DNA of 64,000 nt, from assembly GCF_025869345.1 (NCBI RefSeq), contig NZ_JAOZVW010000033.1, positions 1 through 64,000 of the forward strand. Reading direction: 5' to 3'. Below the pieces are notes generated by a model. That model searched no databases. It saw only the letters and a list, made by a program, of their open reading frames with translations, and had not been told where the DNA came from. Made by a program: the position numbers and the translations under genes. Every line of letters begins with the position of its first letter. Positions within the stretch are counted from its first letter, which is position 1. Source of the DNA: Sphingopyxis sp. Lineage in GTDB: Bacteria > Pseudomonadota > Alphaproteobacteria > Sphingomonadales > Sphingomonadaceae. Shown here piece by piece: positions 5,994-14,951 of this stretch.

Positions 5994-8882
5994 CTATTTC
6001 CCCGCCTTGTCGCTCACCGCCTTGATCACCAGCGCCTTGTCGTCGAGCAGATAGCGCTGCGCCAGCGCCTGCAGTTCGGCAGGCGTCGCAGCCTCGACGA
6101 TCGCGAGGCTGTTGCGGCTGCGGTCGAGGCGGTCGGCGCGGCTGGTCGCCTCGGCGACATAGGGCAGCCAATAGCTGTTCTCGCGCCGCGCCTTGGTCAT
6201 GCTTTCGAGCAGCGGCTTGCGCGCGCGGTCGAGCAGGTCGGCATCGACCGGCGCATCGCGCAATTCCTTCGCGATGGCAAAGATCGCCGCGCGCGTCGTC
6301 GCCAGATCCTTGTAGTCGACATTGCTCGCCGCGAGGAGATGCCCATAGCCCGGATATTCGTCCGACAGGCTGACCCCCGCGCCGGGGCTATAGCTTTCGC
6401 CGAGCTTCTCGCGCAGTTCCTCGGTCAGCTTGAGCTGCATCAGCCGCGACAGGAGGTTGAGCCGCATCGCCTCGGTCAGGTCGCTGTCGTCGCGCGCGGG
6501 CCAATAGACGCGGATTTCGGCCTGCTCGGCGGGGCCCTTGTGGATCAGCGTGCGCTCGCTGCGGTCGGCCGCGAAATGGCGCACCCGCGCGTCGGCGTGC
6601 GGGTCGAAGGCGGCGCGGCGTTCGGGGAGCGCGCCGAAGGTCTTGGCGATCGCGTCGATCGCCGCCTGCTCGTCGATGTCGCCGACGACCCCGATCTCGA
6701 TCGCGCCATGCGCCAGGCTGTCGGCGATCGCGGGCTTGAGCTGCGCCCAGTCGAGCGCCATCATCTTGGCGAGCGGCGGTGTCTCTTCGCGCGGATCGTC
6801 ACCGGCGAGGATGCCGCCGGCGTCGCGGCCGATCACCGCGGCGGGGGTCGCGTCGTTCGCGGCATATTGCTGCGGCAGATAGCGGCGGATCAGCGCCAGC
6901 CCGTCGGCGCGATAGCCGGGGTGGGTCAGGAAGGCCGCCATCAGTTCGGCCTGCAATCCGAAATCCTCCGGCGAGGTCAGCGCGCTGCCGCCAAAGGCAT
7001 CGTCGCTCGCGCCGAAAGCCGGATTCACCGTCCGGCCGGCGAGGATCGTGCGCAGTTCGTCGAAGCTGTGCGCTTCGAGCCCACCGACCATCAGCGAGCC
7101 CGCCAGCGCGACCTTGGTCGGGTCGTCGCGCGTCGCGAGCAGATTGCCCCCGTCGACGCGCAGCGACAGATAGACGCGGTCCTTCTGGAAATCGGTCTTC
7201 TTGATGTTGAGCATCACATTGTTGGCGAAACGGATGCGGCGGATACCGAGGTCGTCGATCCGCGTGTCGCTGACCACCGTCCCCGGCGTGCCGAAATCGT
7301 CATAGGCGAATTTCGCGCTCGCCGCCGCGGCGGGCGCGCTGACCGCAACCTGCTGCGACGCATCGAGCGCGGCCAGGATCGCGCCGGTGCCGCCCGCGAT
7401 CGGCGCCTTGGCGGTGACGCGCGCCAGCGGCGGGCTGAGCCCCTCCATCCGCTTGCGGAACGCCGCGGTCACCGCATCGGCGGTCAGCGTCGGCGCGACC
7501 GCATCGAACATCGCCTGGGTGGTTTCGGGGCGGACGACGACGAAGCTGCCGTCGGCGGCCTTGACCAGCACGTCGGCCATCGTGTCGCTGCGCCGCGTAT
7601 CGACCCCGGCAACCGCATTTTTGAGCGCGGTGCGGCGGTTGGCGATCTGCTCGTCGACCTCGGCCTGGGTGAAGCCATATTGGACCGCGCGGCGCCATTC
7701 CTGCTCGACGAGCGCGAGCGCGTCCTTCCACGCGCCCTCCTTGGCGACCGCGCCGACGCTGACTTGGTCGAAGCGCTTCCAGCCGTCATTGTCGCTGAAA
7801 TAGCCGGCAAGGATCGGCGAATTCTCGTCGAGCGCGATCTTCGCGAGCCGGCGGCTGAGGATCGCCTCGCCGACATCCTCGGCCAGCTTGCGCGCGCGCT
7901 TCGCCTTGCTGTCGATCTCGTCCACCCAGGGCTTGAACGCGGAGATCGTCACCGAATCCTGGATCGCGGGATCGATGAAATCGTCCGCCGCCTCGGCCCG
8001 CTTGAAGTCGATACCGCCGATGTCGGGGTCGGCCCCCGCGGGACCGCGGCCCTTCCAGTCCGAAAAGCGCGCCTTGATCTTCGCCTCGATCGCGGCGGGA
8101 TCGAAATCGCCGACCATCACCAGCGTCGCGCGCTCGGGGCGGTAATAGCGGTCATAGATATCACGGATGCGCGACGCGGGGGCGGTCTTGATCACCTCTT
8201 CGGTGCCGACCGGGATGCGACTGGCGACCTTCATCCCCTGCATCTGGAAATCGAGCTGGTCGATCAGGCTGCGAAGCTGATAGCTGTCGCGCGCGCGGCG
8301 TTCGGACAGGATGATGCCGCGCTCGCGGTCGACCGCGGCGGGGTCGATCGTCACTTCGCTCGCGGTTTCGCGCATCAGCATCAGGCCGGTGTCGACCAGA
8401 TCGTCGGAGGCATTGGGCAGATCGAGCTGATAGACGGTCTGGTCGAAGCCGGTGACCGCATTGGTGTCGGCACCGAAGGCGAGGCCCTTGCGCTCGAGCA
8501 GCTTGACCATCTCGCCTTCGGGCACATGGGTCGATCCGTTGAAGACCATATGTTCGAGGAAGTGGGCGAGCCCGCGCTGGTCGTCGGCTTCGGCGAAGCT
8601 GCCGACGTCGAAGCGCAGGCGGACGAGGACGCTGTCCTTGGGCGTGCTGTTCTTCAGCAGCGCATATTTCATCCCGTTCGGCAGCACGCCGAAGACGATG
8701 TTGGGATCGACCGCGATGTCGCTTGCGGCGAAGTTCCAGGCCTTGGCGGCGGCGGTTTGCGGATTGACCGTCGCCGCGGCGGGCGCGGGCGCCGGTTTGG
8801 CAAGGACGGGCGCGGGGCCAGCGGCGAGGAGGACGAGGGGCGACAGCGCGAGCGATGCGCGCCGGAGCAGGAGCAGGATCAT
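5994..8882 (-). CDS. Exported M16 family zinc metallopeptidase
   Basis: A 962-residue two-half pitrilysin-type protein. A signal peptide with a long leucine-rich core occupies about residues 1-28. The inverted zinc motif HFLEH spans residues 107-111, and the third ligand is probably Glu187 in DRERG. The C-terminal half has the R/Y-type substrate-binding pattern (ESYSPGAGVSLSDEYPGYGH). It is likely periplasmic and degrades peptides. Size and layout match PqqL-like M16 proteins. It appears to be a single-gene unit. Confidence 0.92.
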   Translation of the reverse strand: MILLLLRRASLALSPLVLLAAGPAPVLAKPAPAPAAATVNPQTAAAKAWNFAASDIAVDPNIVFGVLPNGMKYALLKNSTPKDSVLVRLRFDVGSFAEADDQRGLAHFLEHMVFNGSTHVPEGEMVKLLERKGLAFGADTNAVTGFDQTVYQLDLPNASDDLVDTGLMLMRETASEVTIDPAAVDRERGIILSERRARDSYQLRSLIDQLDFQMQGMKVASRIPVGTEEVIKTAPASRIRDIYDRYYRPERATLVMVGDFDPAAIEAKIKARFSDWKGRGPAGADPDIGGIDFKRAEAADDFIDPAIQDSVTISAFKPWVDEIDSKAKRARKLAEDVGEAILSRRLAKIALDENSPILAGYFSDNDGWKRFDQVSVGAVAKEGAWKDALALVEQEWRRAVQYGFTQAEVDEQIANRRTALKNAVAGVDTRRSDTMADVLVKAADGSFVVVRPETTQAMFDAVAPTLTADAVTAAFRKRMEGLSPPLARVTAKAPIAGGTGAILAALDASQQVAVSAPAAAASAKFAYDDFGTPGTVVSDTRIDDLGIRRIRFANNVMLNIKKTDFQKDRVYLSLRVDGGNLLATRDDPTKVALAGSLMVGGLEAHSFDELRTILAGRTVNPAFGASDDAFGGSALTSPEDFGLQAELMAAFLTHPGYRADGLALIRRYLPQQYAANDATPAAVIGRDAGGILAGDDPREETPPLAKMMALDWAQLKPAIADSLAHGAIEIGVVGDIDEQAAIDAIAKTFGALPERRAAFDPHADARVRHFAADRSERTLIHKGPAEQAEIRVYWPARDDSDLTEAMRLNLLSRLMQLKLTEELREKLGESYSPGAGVSLSDEYPGYGHLLAASNVDYKDLATTRAAIFAIAKELRDAPVDADLLDRARKPLLESMTKARRENSYWLPYVAEATSRADRLDRSRNSLAIVEAATPAELQALAQRYLLDDKALVIKAVSDKAGK

Positions 8883-8924
8883 GCCGCCGGTGTGACCGCG
8901 CCCGCGCGGCGGGTCAAGCGCGGC

Positions 8925-10070
8925 CTAGGCGCGGCGCGACACGCTTTCGACGGACGACTTGCCGCTTCGATCAATCGCCTTGGCGGCATAAAGCGCGCGG
9001 TCGGCGACCTCGAACAGGTCGCGGCTCGTCGGTCCGTTTTCGGGCCAGGCGGCGACGCCGACGCTCGCGCCGACGCGAATCACATGCCCCTCGATCTGGC
9101 AGGGCGCGGCGAGCGCCGCGAGAATATGGTCGGCGAGCGCGGTTTCGAGCAGCGGCGATCCCGCGGGGACCAGGATCGCGAACTCGTCGCCGCCCTGACG
9201 CGCGACCATTGCGTCCTTGCCGCAGGCGCGGCGCAGCCGCACCGCGATTTCGCAGAGGAGCTGATCACCCACCGCATGGCCGTGCCGGTCGTTCACCGGC
9301 TTGAAACCGTCAAGGTCGAGCAGCGCGATCGCGAAGGGCCGCCCCTCGCGCGCGCGTCCGATCTCCTCGGCGAGGCGGAGGTCGAAGGCCCGGCGATTGG
9401 GCAGCGCGGTCAGCGGATCGCTGTGCGCGAGCTCGCGCATCTGGCGCTGGAGCATCAGCAGATCGACGAGCTGGCCGTGCTGCTGAACGATCATGCGGAT
9501 CAGAAAGATCGTCGCGACGATCAGGCTCGTCCCAGCGCCCACTTCGGCGGCATGCCCCGAGGTCAGCATCAGCCCCGCGACGGGCACCAGCCCGATGGCG
9601 ATGTTGATCAGCGCGGCGAAACGGATCGGCGACAGGCAATAGGCGGTCGCGAGCGACCCCATCGCCATGATCATCGCATAATAGCTGTGGTTCTCGGGCG
9701 CGGCGGCAAGCCAGTTGACCACCGTCCAGACGCTGCACATCGCCCCCATCACCGCCGACAGCCACGTCGCCTCGATGCGGACGCGCCGCGCCCGGCGCGG
9801 GCTCATGCGGCGGCCGCGATTCTTCATCAGCGTGGCGAAGCCGAGCAGGCAGACGCACGCGAGGATGACGGGAAAGCCGATACGAATGACCGGATGGACG
9901 GCGGCGATCCCGGCATAGATGGCGGTCGGCGTCGTCGCCGCCAGCATCAGGAACAGCATCGGGGTCAGCGTCTCGATGCGATGCGCGCGCAAAAGCGCCA
10001 GATCGTCCCGGATATCATCCGGAACCGGCGGGAACACCCGCGTGCCAAACCAATGAGAGACCCCCGTCAT
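8925..10070 (-). CDS. Membrane-bound diguanylate cyclase (GGDEF)
   Basis: A 381-residue protein with about six membrane segments in residues 35-200, then a GGDEF domain from about 215 with intact RQGGDEFAIL. It should make cyclic di-GMP from two GTP. The product-inhibition site (RxxD five residues before GGDEF) is replaced by G..A in GKDAMVARQGGDEF, so feedback control is probably lost. No EAL domain is present. The N-terminal membrane part has no named sensor domain that I recognise. A CtrA-like site lies just upstream. Confidence 0.93.
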   Translation of the reverse strand: MTGVSHWFGTRVFPPVPDDIRDDLALLRAHRIETLTPMLFLMLAATTPTAIYAGIAAVHPVIRIGFPVILACVCLLGFATLMKNRGRRMSPRRARRVRIEATWLSAVMGAMCSVWTVVNWLAAAPENHSYYAMIMAMGSLATAYCLSPIRFAALINIAIGLVPVAGLMLTSGHAAEVGAGTSLIVATIFLIRMIVQQHGQLVDLLMLQRQMRELAHSDPLTALPNRRAFDLRLAEEIGRAREGRPFAIALLDLDGFKPVNDRHGHAVGDQLLCEIAVRLRRACGKDAMVARQGGDEFAILVPAGSPLLETALADHILAALAAPCQIEGHVIRVGASVGVAAWPENGPTSRDLFEVADRALYAAKAIDRSGKSSVESVSRRA

Positions 10071-10093
10071 GCGGCGGGGGTAGCAAGCTGTGG

Positions 10094-10108
10094 TAAATCA
10101 AGCCTTAA
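10094..10108. promoter_or_regulatory. Candidate CtrA site upstream of the diguanylate cyclase
   Basis: TAAA-N7-TTAA matches 7 of 8 positions of the CtrA box TTAA-N7-TTAA, 24-38 bases before the start of the minus-strand cyclase gene. CtrA itself is encoded at 58.1 kb. One mismatch in a short motif means it could be chance. Confidence 0.35.
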
Positions 10109-10202
10109 GGATGGCTAGAGCGTCGAGCCTTTAATCCGACCCACCGTCCCGTTCGTGTCGAGATGATGCAGATGTAAATCTCAGCGCCCTGGCGCCACCG
10201 TT

Positions 10203-10979
10203 TCAGCTCTTCTTCTTGCGATGGCTTTCGAGGTCGAGCACGGCGTTGTCGCCGCCCTCGGGCAGCAGACCGAGCCGGCGCGCGACCTCCTGATAGGCCT
10301 CGACCTCGCCGCCAAGATCGCGGCGGAAGCGGTCCTTGTCGAGCTTTTCGTTCGTCGCCATGTCCCACAGGCGGCAGCCGTCGGGGCTGATTTCGTCGGC
10401 CAGGATAATACGGCTGTAGTCGCCCTCATAGAGCCGCCCGAATTCGAGCTTGAAGTCGACGAGGCGGATGCCGACGCCCGCGAACATGCCCGACATGAAG
10501 TCGTTGATGCGGATCGCCAGGTCCTGGATATCGTGAAGTTCGTCCTGGCTGCACCAGTTGAAGCAGGCGATATGCTCCTCGGCCACCAGCGGATCGCCGA
10601 GTGCGTCGTCCTTGTAGCAATATTCGATCAGGGTGCGCGGAAGCGGCGTCCCCTCCTCGATCCCGAGCCGCTTCGACAGCGTGCCCGCGGCGACGTTGCG
10701 CACGATCACCTCGATCGGCACGATCTCGACCTGGCGGATGAGCTGCTCGCGCATGTTGAGGCGGCGGATGAAATGATGCGGCACGCCGATATTGCCGAGC
10801 AAGGTGAAGACATGCTCCGAAATCCGGTTGTTGAGCACGCCCTTGCCGTTGATCGTCCCGCGTTTCTGCGCGTTGAAGGCGGTCGCGTCGTCCTTGAAAT
10901 ACTGGATCAGCGTGCCCGGTTCGGGGCCTTCGTAAAGGATCTTGGCTTTGCCTTCGTAGATCTGGCGGCGACGGGCCAT
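10203..10979 (-). CDS. purC: SAICAR synthetase
   Basis: A 258-residue enzyme beginning [18 protein letters not shown]. It ligates CAIR and aspartate with ATP in purine synthesis. Signature stretches are [19 protein letters not shown] and [14 protein letters not shown]. The reading frame is open further upstream, but family alignment places the start at MARRRQ. A strong GC inverted repeat lies upstream at 11101-11188. Confidence 0.96.
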   Translation of the reverse strand: MARRRQIYEGKAKILYEGPEPGTLIQYFKDDATAFNAQKRGTINGKGVLNNRISEHVFTLLGNIGVPHHFIRRLNMREQLIRQVEIVPIEVIVRNVAAGTLSKRLGIEEGTPLPRTLIEYCYKDDALGDPLVAEEHIACFNWCSQDELHDIQDLAIRINDFMSGMFAGVGIRLVDFKLEFGRLYEGDYSRIILADEISPDGCRLWDMATNEKLDKDRFRRDLGGEVEAYQEVARRLGLLPEGGDNAVLDLESHRKKKS

Positions 10980-11100
10980 GGCGCGCGGACTTTCTGTCGG
11001 AACCAAAAGAAGAACCCGGCGAAAGCGACTCAGGCGAGAGGCGCGCCGCCGGGGCGATGCGGCGCCTATAGCGGCAAAGCGCGGGCGCGTCACCCGTCAC

Positions 11101-11188
11101 GTCGCCCCCGCGAAGGCGGGGGCCGCTGGAGGTTTACGCGGCGCTGAAGAATAAGGCCGACAGCGGCCCCCGCCTGCGCGGGGGCGAC
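11101..11188. repeat. Inverted repeat, GTCGCCCCCGCGAAGGCGGG family, copy 1
   Basis: GTCGCCCCCGCGAAGGCGGG and GCCGCTG at the left are mirrored at the right by CAGCGGC and CCCGCCTGCGCGGGGGCGAC. A second copy is at 28591-28678, and a partial right arm is visible near 5140-5162. Confidence 0.8.
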
Positions 11189-11226
11189 GAATCCGGGTAT
11201 CGGACCGCGCCGCATCCCTCACCCAC

Positions 11227-11240
11227 TTACGTTTACGTAA
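11227..11240. promoter_or_regulatory. Palindromic operator upstream of the crotonase gene
   Basis: TTACGT-TT-ACGTAA, 62 bases before the start codon. Similar TTACGTnnACGTAA palindromes are bound by regulators of acyl-CoA and branched-chain degradation, such as the MerR-family LiuR. No such regulator is in view, so the binder is unknown. Confidence 0.45.
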
Positions 11241-11301
11241 ACTAGAGCTTGCCTTCGCCCTTCCTGCTTGCAACCATGCCGCGATCCCCAAGGAGAGAGA
11301 C

Positions 11302-12225
11302 ATGAGCTACAACGAGATTCGCCTCGACAAGCAGGACGGCATCGCCATCCTGACCCTCTACCGGCCCGAGCGGATGAACGCCTTCACCGCCGACATGATG
11401 GCCGAGATCATCGCCGCGCTCGATGAATGCGATGCCGACGACGCGGTGCGCGCGGTGATCTTCACCGGCCATGGCGACAAGGCCTATTGCGCGGGCGCCG
11501 ACCTGGGGTCGGGCGGCGACACCTTCGATTACGACAAGCGCGCCGACAAGCAGCGCCAGCTTCCCGAAGGCACCCCCGCGAGCCCGGTCGCGCCGGACGG
11601 GACGATCGACTGGTCGCACCCGCTGGTGCGCGACGGCGGCGGGCGCGTATCGATGCGCATCTTCGCGGCGAAGAAGCCGGTGCTCGGCGCGATCAACGGC
11701 GCCGCGGTCGGGATAGGCGCGACGATGACGCTGCCGATGGACGCGCGCCTCGCGAGCGAGACCGCGCGCTACGGCTTCGTCTTCGCGCGCCGCGGCATCG
11801 TGCCCGAAGCCGCGTCGAGCTGGTTCCTGCCGCGCCTCGTCGGCATCGCGAACGCGGTCGACCTCTGCTATTCAGGGCGCCTGATTTCGGCCGCCGAAGC
11901 GCAGGAAAAGGGCCTTGTCCAGTCGGTCCACGCGCCGGGCGCGCTGATCGACGCCGCGATCGCCAAGGCGCGCGAGATGACCGAGCACAGCGCCCCCGTC
12001 TCGGTTGCGCTGACCCGCCACATGCTCTGGCGCATGATGGGCGCCCCGCACCCGATGAGCGCGCACCGCTGGGACAGCCGCGTGATCTTCTCACGCGGCC
12101 GCAGCCCCGACGCCGTCGAGGGCGTGACGAGTTTCCTCGAAAAGCGCGCCCCCAATTTCACCGCCAGCGTCGCGAACGACTATCCCTGGTTCGACGAGTT
12201 CGAGGAAAGCCCGCCCTATGGCTGA
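11302..12225 (+). CDS. Enoyl-CoA hydratase/isomerase (crotonase) family protein
   Basis: A 307-residue crotonase. The oxyanion-hole segments are CAGADL (near residue 67) and GAINGAAVGIGATM (near 131-144). The general acid/base region GIVPEAASSWFLPR contains the conserved Glu. It is longer than the usual 260 residues because of an insertion after CAGADLGSGGD. It probably hydrates or isomerises an acyl-CoA in the cytoplasm; the substrate is unknown. AAGGAGAGAG is a strong ribosome site. A palindromic operator precedes it. Confidence 0.9.
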   Translation: MSYNEIRLDKQDGIAILTLYRPERMNAFTADMMAEIIAALDECDADDAVRAVIFTGHGDKAYCAGADLGSGGDTFDYDKRADKQRQLPEGTPASPVAPDGTIDWSHPLVRDGGGRVSMRIFAAKKPVLGAINGAAVGIGATMTLPMDARLASETARYGFVFARRGIVPEAASSWFLPRLVGIANAVDLCYSGRLISAAEAQEKGLVQSVHAPGALIDAAIAKAREMTEHSAPVSVALTRHMLWRMMGAPHPMSAHRWDSRVIFSRGRSPDAVEGVTSFLEKRAPNFTASVANDYPWFDEFEESPPYG

Positions 12226-12437
12226 GGCGCCCCGGCCTTCGCCCGCCGCGCCATGAAATAGGGGCGGAAAAACAGGTAGAGGCCGGTCACGGTCAGCAGG
12301 AACAGCGGCGCGAGCGGGAGGTAATAGACCCATTGCGCCGGCTGCCTGCCGATGCCGAGCGTCGCGAAGATGCCGGCGACGATCACGGTGAAGACGATCG
12401 ACGTCCAGCGGTGGAACGGCCGAATCCAGGTCATCAT
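12216..12437 (-). CDS. Small two-segment membrane protein
   Basis: A 73-residue protein starting MMTWIRPFHRWTSIVFTVIV. Membrane helices span about residues 12-28 and 40-58, with positively charged ends. AAGGAG lies just before the first ATG. It overlaps the crotonase 3' end by 10 bases on the opposite strand and follows the AHSA1 gene by 7 bases, so it is probably the third gene of the ArsR-AHSA1 operon. I do not recognise a named family. Confidence 0.75.
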   Translation of the reverse strand: MMTWIRPFHRWTSIVFTVIVAGIFATLGIGRQPAQWVYYLPLAPLFLLTVTGLYLFFRPYFMARRAKAGAPQP

Positions 12438-12444
12438 AATCTCC

Positions 12445-12882
12445 TTAGGCCCGCGCCCCATCGAGCGCCGCGACGGTTTTTTCCAGATTTTCCAGATGAA
12501 GGCGCCAGCCGCCCTGCGCGCCGCCGAACGCCTGCTTCTGCTCGGGGCGGAATCCGGTCTGCTCGATGCGGAGCAGCGTCCCCGCGCCCGCAGGTTCGAG
12601 CGTGAAGGTGACGACGCTTTCGAGGTCGAAAGCGGGATCGGCGTGCGGGTGATTCCAGCTATAGGACAGCGTCCGCCCCGGATCGACGTCGAGGATTTCG
12701 CAGTCGACCTGCCCCCAGTCGCCGCGAAGCCGGAAGCGGTGGCCGGGATCGAGGCCGAAATCATTCTTCATCAGCCATTCCTCGATCAGGTGCGGCTCGG
12801 TGAGCGCGCGCCATATCTTCTCGGGCGGGTGCGGAATCTGGCGTTCAACGGTGACCGTGCGGACGTCGGGCGATGCGTTCAT
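12445..12882 (-). CDS. SRPBCC/AHSA1-family protein
   Basis: A 145-residue START-like fold protein. The N-terminal VERQIPHPPEKIWRALTEPHLIEEWLM and the central LSYSWNH are diagnostic of the AHSA1 (Hsp90 ATPase activator homologue 1-like) domain. Members bind hydrophobic ligands; the ligand here is unknown. Its ATG overlaps the ArsR stop (ATGA), a very common pairing in which the regulator controls its AHSA1 partner. Confidence 0.9.
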   Translation of the reverse strand: MNASPDVRTVTVERQIPHPPEKIWRALTEPHLIEEWLMKNDFGLDPGHRFRLRGDWGQVDCEILDVDPGRTLSYSWNHPHADPAFDLESVVTFTLEPAGAGTLLRIEQTGFRPEQKQAFGGAQGGWRLHLENLEKTVAALDGARA

Positions 12883-13202
12883 TGATCCATCCTTTTCAGC
12901 AAATCTTCGAGATCGTCGAACCGCGCTTCCCAGAAGCGGGTCATGCGGCCGGTCCAGTCGACCAGCGGCGCCAGCGCGCGCTGCTGCGCGCTGTAATGCG
13001 TCTGCCGCCCCTCGTGGCGATCGCGCACGAGCCCGGCCTGCCTGAGTATGCCGAGATGCTTCGACACCGCGGGCTGCGAGATTCCGGCGCCGTTGGTCAG
13101 CGCGGCGACGGTCTGCTCGCCGTCGAGGCAGAGCCGCTCGAACAAGCCGCGCCGGGTCGGGTCGGCGAGCGCCCTGAACAGAAGGTCGGGGGATGCGGTC
13201 AT
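12879..13202 (-). CDS. ArsR-family transcriptional regulator
   Basis: A 107-residue winged-helix repressor with the helix-turn-helix GISQPAVSKHLGILRQAGLV at about residues 40-59. It lacks the CVC metal-binding motif of ArsR/SmtB metal sensors, so it belongs to the ligand-unknown group that pairs with AHSA1 proteins. An inverted repeat lies just upstream and is a probable autoregulatory operator. Confidence 0.93.
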   Translation of the reverse strand: MTASPDLLFRALADPTRRGLFERLCLDGEQTVAALTNGAGISQPAVSKHLGILRQAGLVRDRHEGRQTHYSAQQRALAPLVDWTGRMTRFWEARFDDLEDLLKRMDQ

Positions 13203-13231
13203 AATCCATAACTCCGTGGCTATGGATTTCT

Positions 13232-13249
13232 CATAACCACATAGTTATG
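13232..13249. promoter_or_regulatory. ArsR operator candidate
   Basis: CATAAC-N6-GTTATG is an 18-base dyad starting 30 bases upstream of the arsR-family start. A looser related dyad (CCATAACT to CTATGG) is at 13206-13225. Confidence 0.6.
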
Positions 13250-13268
13250 GGTTAGTCAAGCGCTCGCG

Positions 13269-14900
13269 TCAGACTGTGTCATAAGTCCGCCGCCCGCGCG
13301 TCGCGGTCATGCGGTGCGAGCCTGTCAGTTTGAGATCATGCGTGCGCACCGGCGCGACGCTGTGCCAGTCGGCGGTCACCCGGTCGGGGGTCAGCGCGAT
13401 GGTCACGTAACCGCGATCGCACGTGTTGGCCCAGCGAAGCTGCGGCGATGAGGCGCGCAAGGCGGAAACGCGCGTTTCGTCCGATATGCCGGGGGTATAG
13501 GCCTCGAAGCCCGGCGAGGTGACGCTCTGCCCGGCGACCTCGATCCCCGCCGGCCGGCCGTCGTGCGCCAGGTCGAACGCCCAGGCATTGTGGCTGTCGC
13601 CCGACAGGGTGACGAGATCGGCATCGGCGCTTTGCGCGGCGGCGAGCAGGCGGTCGCGCGCGGCGGGATAGCCGTCCCAGCCGTCCATGTTGAGCGGCAG
13701 TCCGGCCTTCGCGGCGAGCTGCGCCACCTCGACGCGGCGCTTCACGAAATCGGGCTGATCGGGACCGAACCAGCCCTGCGATTCGGGCGGGGTGAACAGC
13801 GGCCCCATGACGATCTGCTGTGCGCAGACCTGCCAGCGCGTTCCCGCCTTCACCGACTGCACGAAGCCGTCGAACAGCCATTTTTCCTGTTCGGCGCCCA
13901 TCAACTGGCGCTGCGGGTCGCGATAGGTGGTTTCGGCGAAGGTCTTGAGCGTCGCCGCGACGTCGCCTTTTCCTTCCAGCAGCGCGCCGAGATCGAACGG
14001 CTCGTCGCGCGCGGTGACGCGCGTTTCGGGAAGGAAGATCGTCGCGAGGTCGCCGACCTGATAGTCGCGCCAGCGGGTCTCGGCGACGGGCATCCATTCG
14101 GTGTGGGCGCGCTCGGCGGCCGCCTTGCGATCTTCCCAGCTTCCCTCGCCCGCATTGTGATTCTCCGCCCCGCCCTTCCATGTATCGTTGGCAAATTCAT
14201 GGTCGTCCCACTGGGCGATCATCGGGAAAAGCTGGTGCAGCCGCTGCAGGTCGGGATCGGCGCGATAAGCCGCATAGCGGAGGCGATAGTCGGCGAGCGC
14301 CACAAGTTCCTGCGACGGCTGGACCAGCCGCCCCGGCACCGCCTCCTTCGCCGAGGGATAGTCGCCCGCCCGATATTCGTAGAAATAATCGCCGACATGC
14401 GCCACGAGGTCGATGTCGCCGCGCGCCGCGGCGTGGCCATAGGCGTTGAACCAGCCGAACGGCATGTTGGCGCAGGAGAAGAGCGCGAGCGTGAAGGCGC
14501 TCGCCGGCCCCTGCGGCAGGGTGCGGGTGCGGCCGGTCGGCGACGCGGTGCCGTCGGGCGCGACGAAGCGGTAAAAATACCAGCGGCCCGGCGCGAGTCC
14601 ATCGACGGTGATCTTCGCGGTATGATCGCGCTCGCCTTCGGCGGTGACGCTGCCCCCGCCCGCGACCGCCGCGAAATCGGGCGTCTCGGACAGCTCGACC
14701 GTCAGCCGCGTGTCCGACGGCGCAGCATAGCGCGTCCACAGCAGGATGCTGTTCGCGCCGGGCTCGCCGCTCGCGACGCCATGGGTAAAGCCCTGCGCCG
14801 CCATCGCCCGCGCCGCGCCCGGCAGCGCCATCGCGGCGAGCCCGGCGGTGCCGAGCTTGATGAGCAGGCGCCGGTCGATTTCGCCCCAGAGCTGGTGCAT
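13269..14900 (-). CDS. phoD: PhoD-family alkaline phosphatase/phosphodiesterase
   Basis: A 543-residue protein with a Tat-like leader (RRLLIKLGTAGLAAMALPGA). The metal-site motifs are HVGDYFYEY, WDDHEFANDTW and SGDSHNAWAFDL, as in Bacillus PhoD. It releases phosphate from phosphodiesters and phosphomonoesters in the periplasm using Fe/Ca. It follows the DUF3667 gene by about 50 bases on the same strand; no Pho box was noted. Confidence 0.92.
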   Translation of the reverse strand: MHQLWGEIDRRLLIKLGTAGLAAMALPGAARAMAAQGFTHGVASGEPGANSILLWTRYAAPSDTRLTVELSETPDFAAVAGGGSVTAEGERDHTAKITVDGLAPGRWYFYRFVAPDGTASPTGRTRTLPQGPASAFTLALFSCANMPFGWFNAYGHAAARGDIDLVAHVGDYFYEYRAGDYPSAKEAVPGRLVQPSQELVALADYRLRYAAYRADPDLQRLHQLFPMIAQWDDHEFANDTWKGGAENHNAGEGSWEDRKAAAERAHTEWMPVAETRWRDYQVGDLATIFLPETRVTARDEPFDLGALLEGKGDVAATLKTFAETTYRDPQRQLMGAEQEKWLFDGFVQSVKAGTRWQVCAQQIVMGPLFTPPESQGWFGPDQPDFVKRRVEVAQLAAKAGLPLNMDGWDGYPAARDRLLAAAQSADADLVTLSGDSHNAWAFDLAHDGRPAGIEVAGQSVTSPGFEAYTPGISDETRVSALRASSPQLRWANTCDRGYVTIALTPDRVTADWHSVAPVRTHDLKLTGSHRMTATRGRRTYDTV

Positions 14901-14951
14901 CGTATGTCTCCCTTTGCCGGGCCTTTGCCCGATCCGCGTTACAACGCCTCG

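Larger units (their letters stand above)
10980..11301. other. 322-base gap with an inverted repeat and a palindromic operator
   Basis: The gap lies between the divergent purC and crotonase genes. It contains the inverted repeat at 11101-11188 and the TTACGT/ACGTAA palindrome at 11227-11240. I see no further gene. Confidence 0.7.

Noticed and set aside
6339-10118. A 1259-codon open frame on the plus strand
   Set aside because: It lies antisense to the M16 protease and diguanylate cyclase genes, which show signal peptide, HFLEH and GGDEF motifs. Its translation is Arg/Ala/Asp-rich with no domain, as expected from GC-rich DNA read in reverse.
10980-11093. N-terminal extension of PurC by 38 residues
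   Set aside because: The frame is open, but the extension is Arg/Pro/Leu-rich and unlike any PurC; family alignment starts at [10 protein letters not shown].
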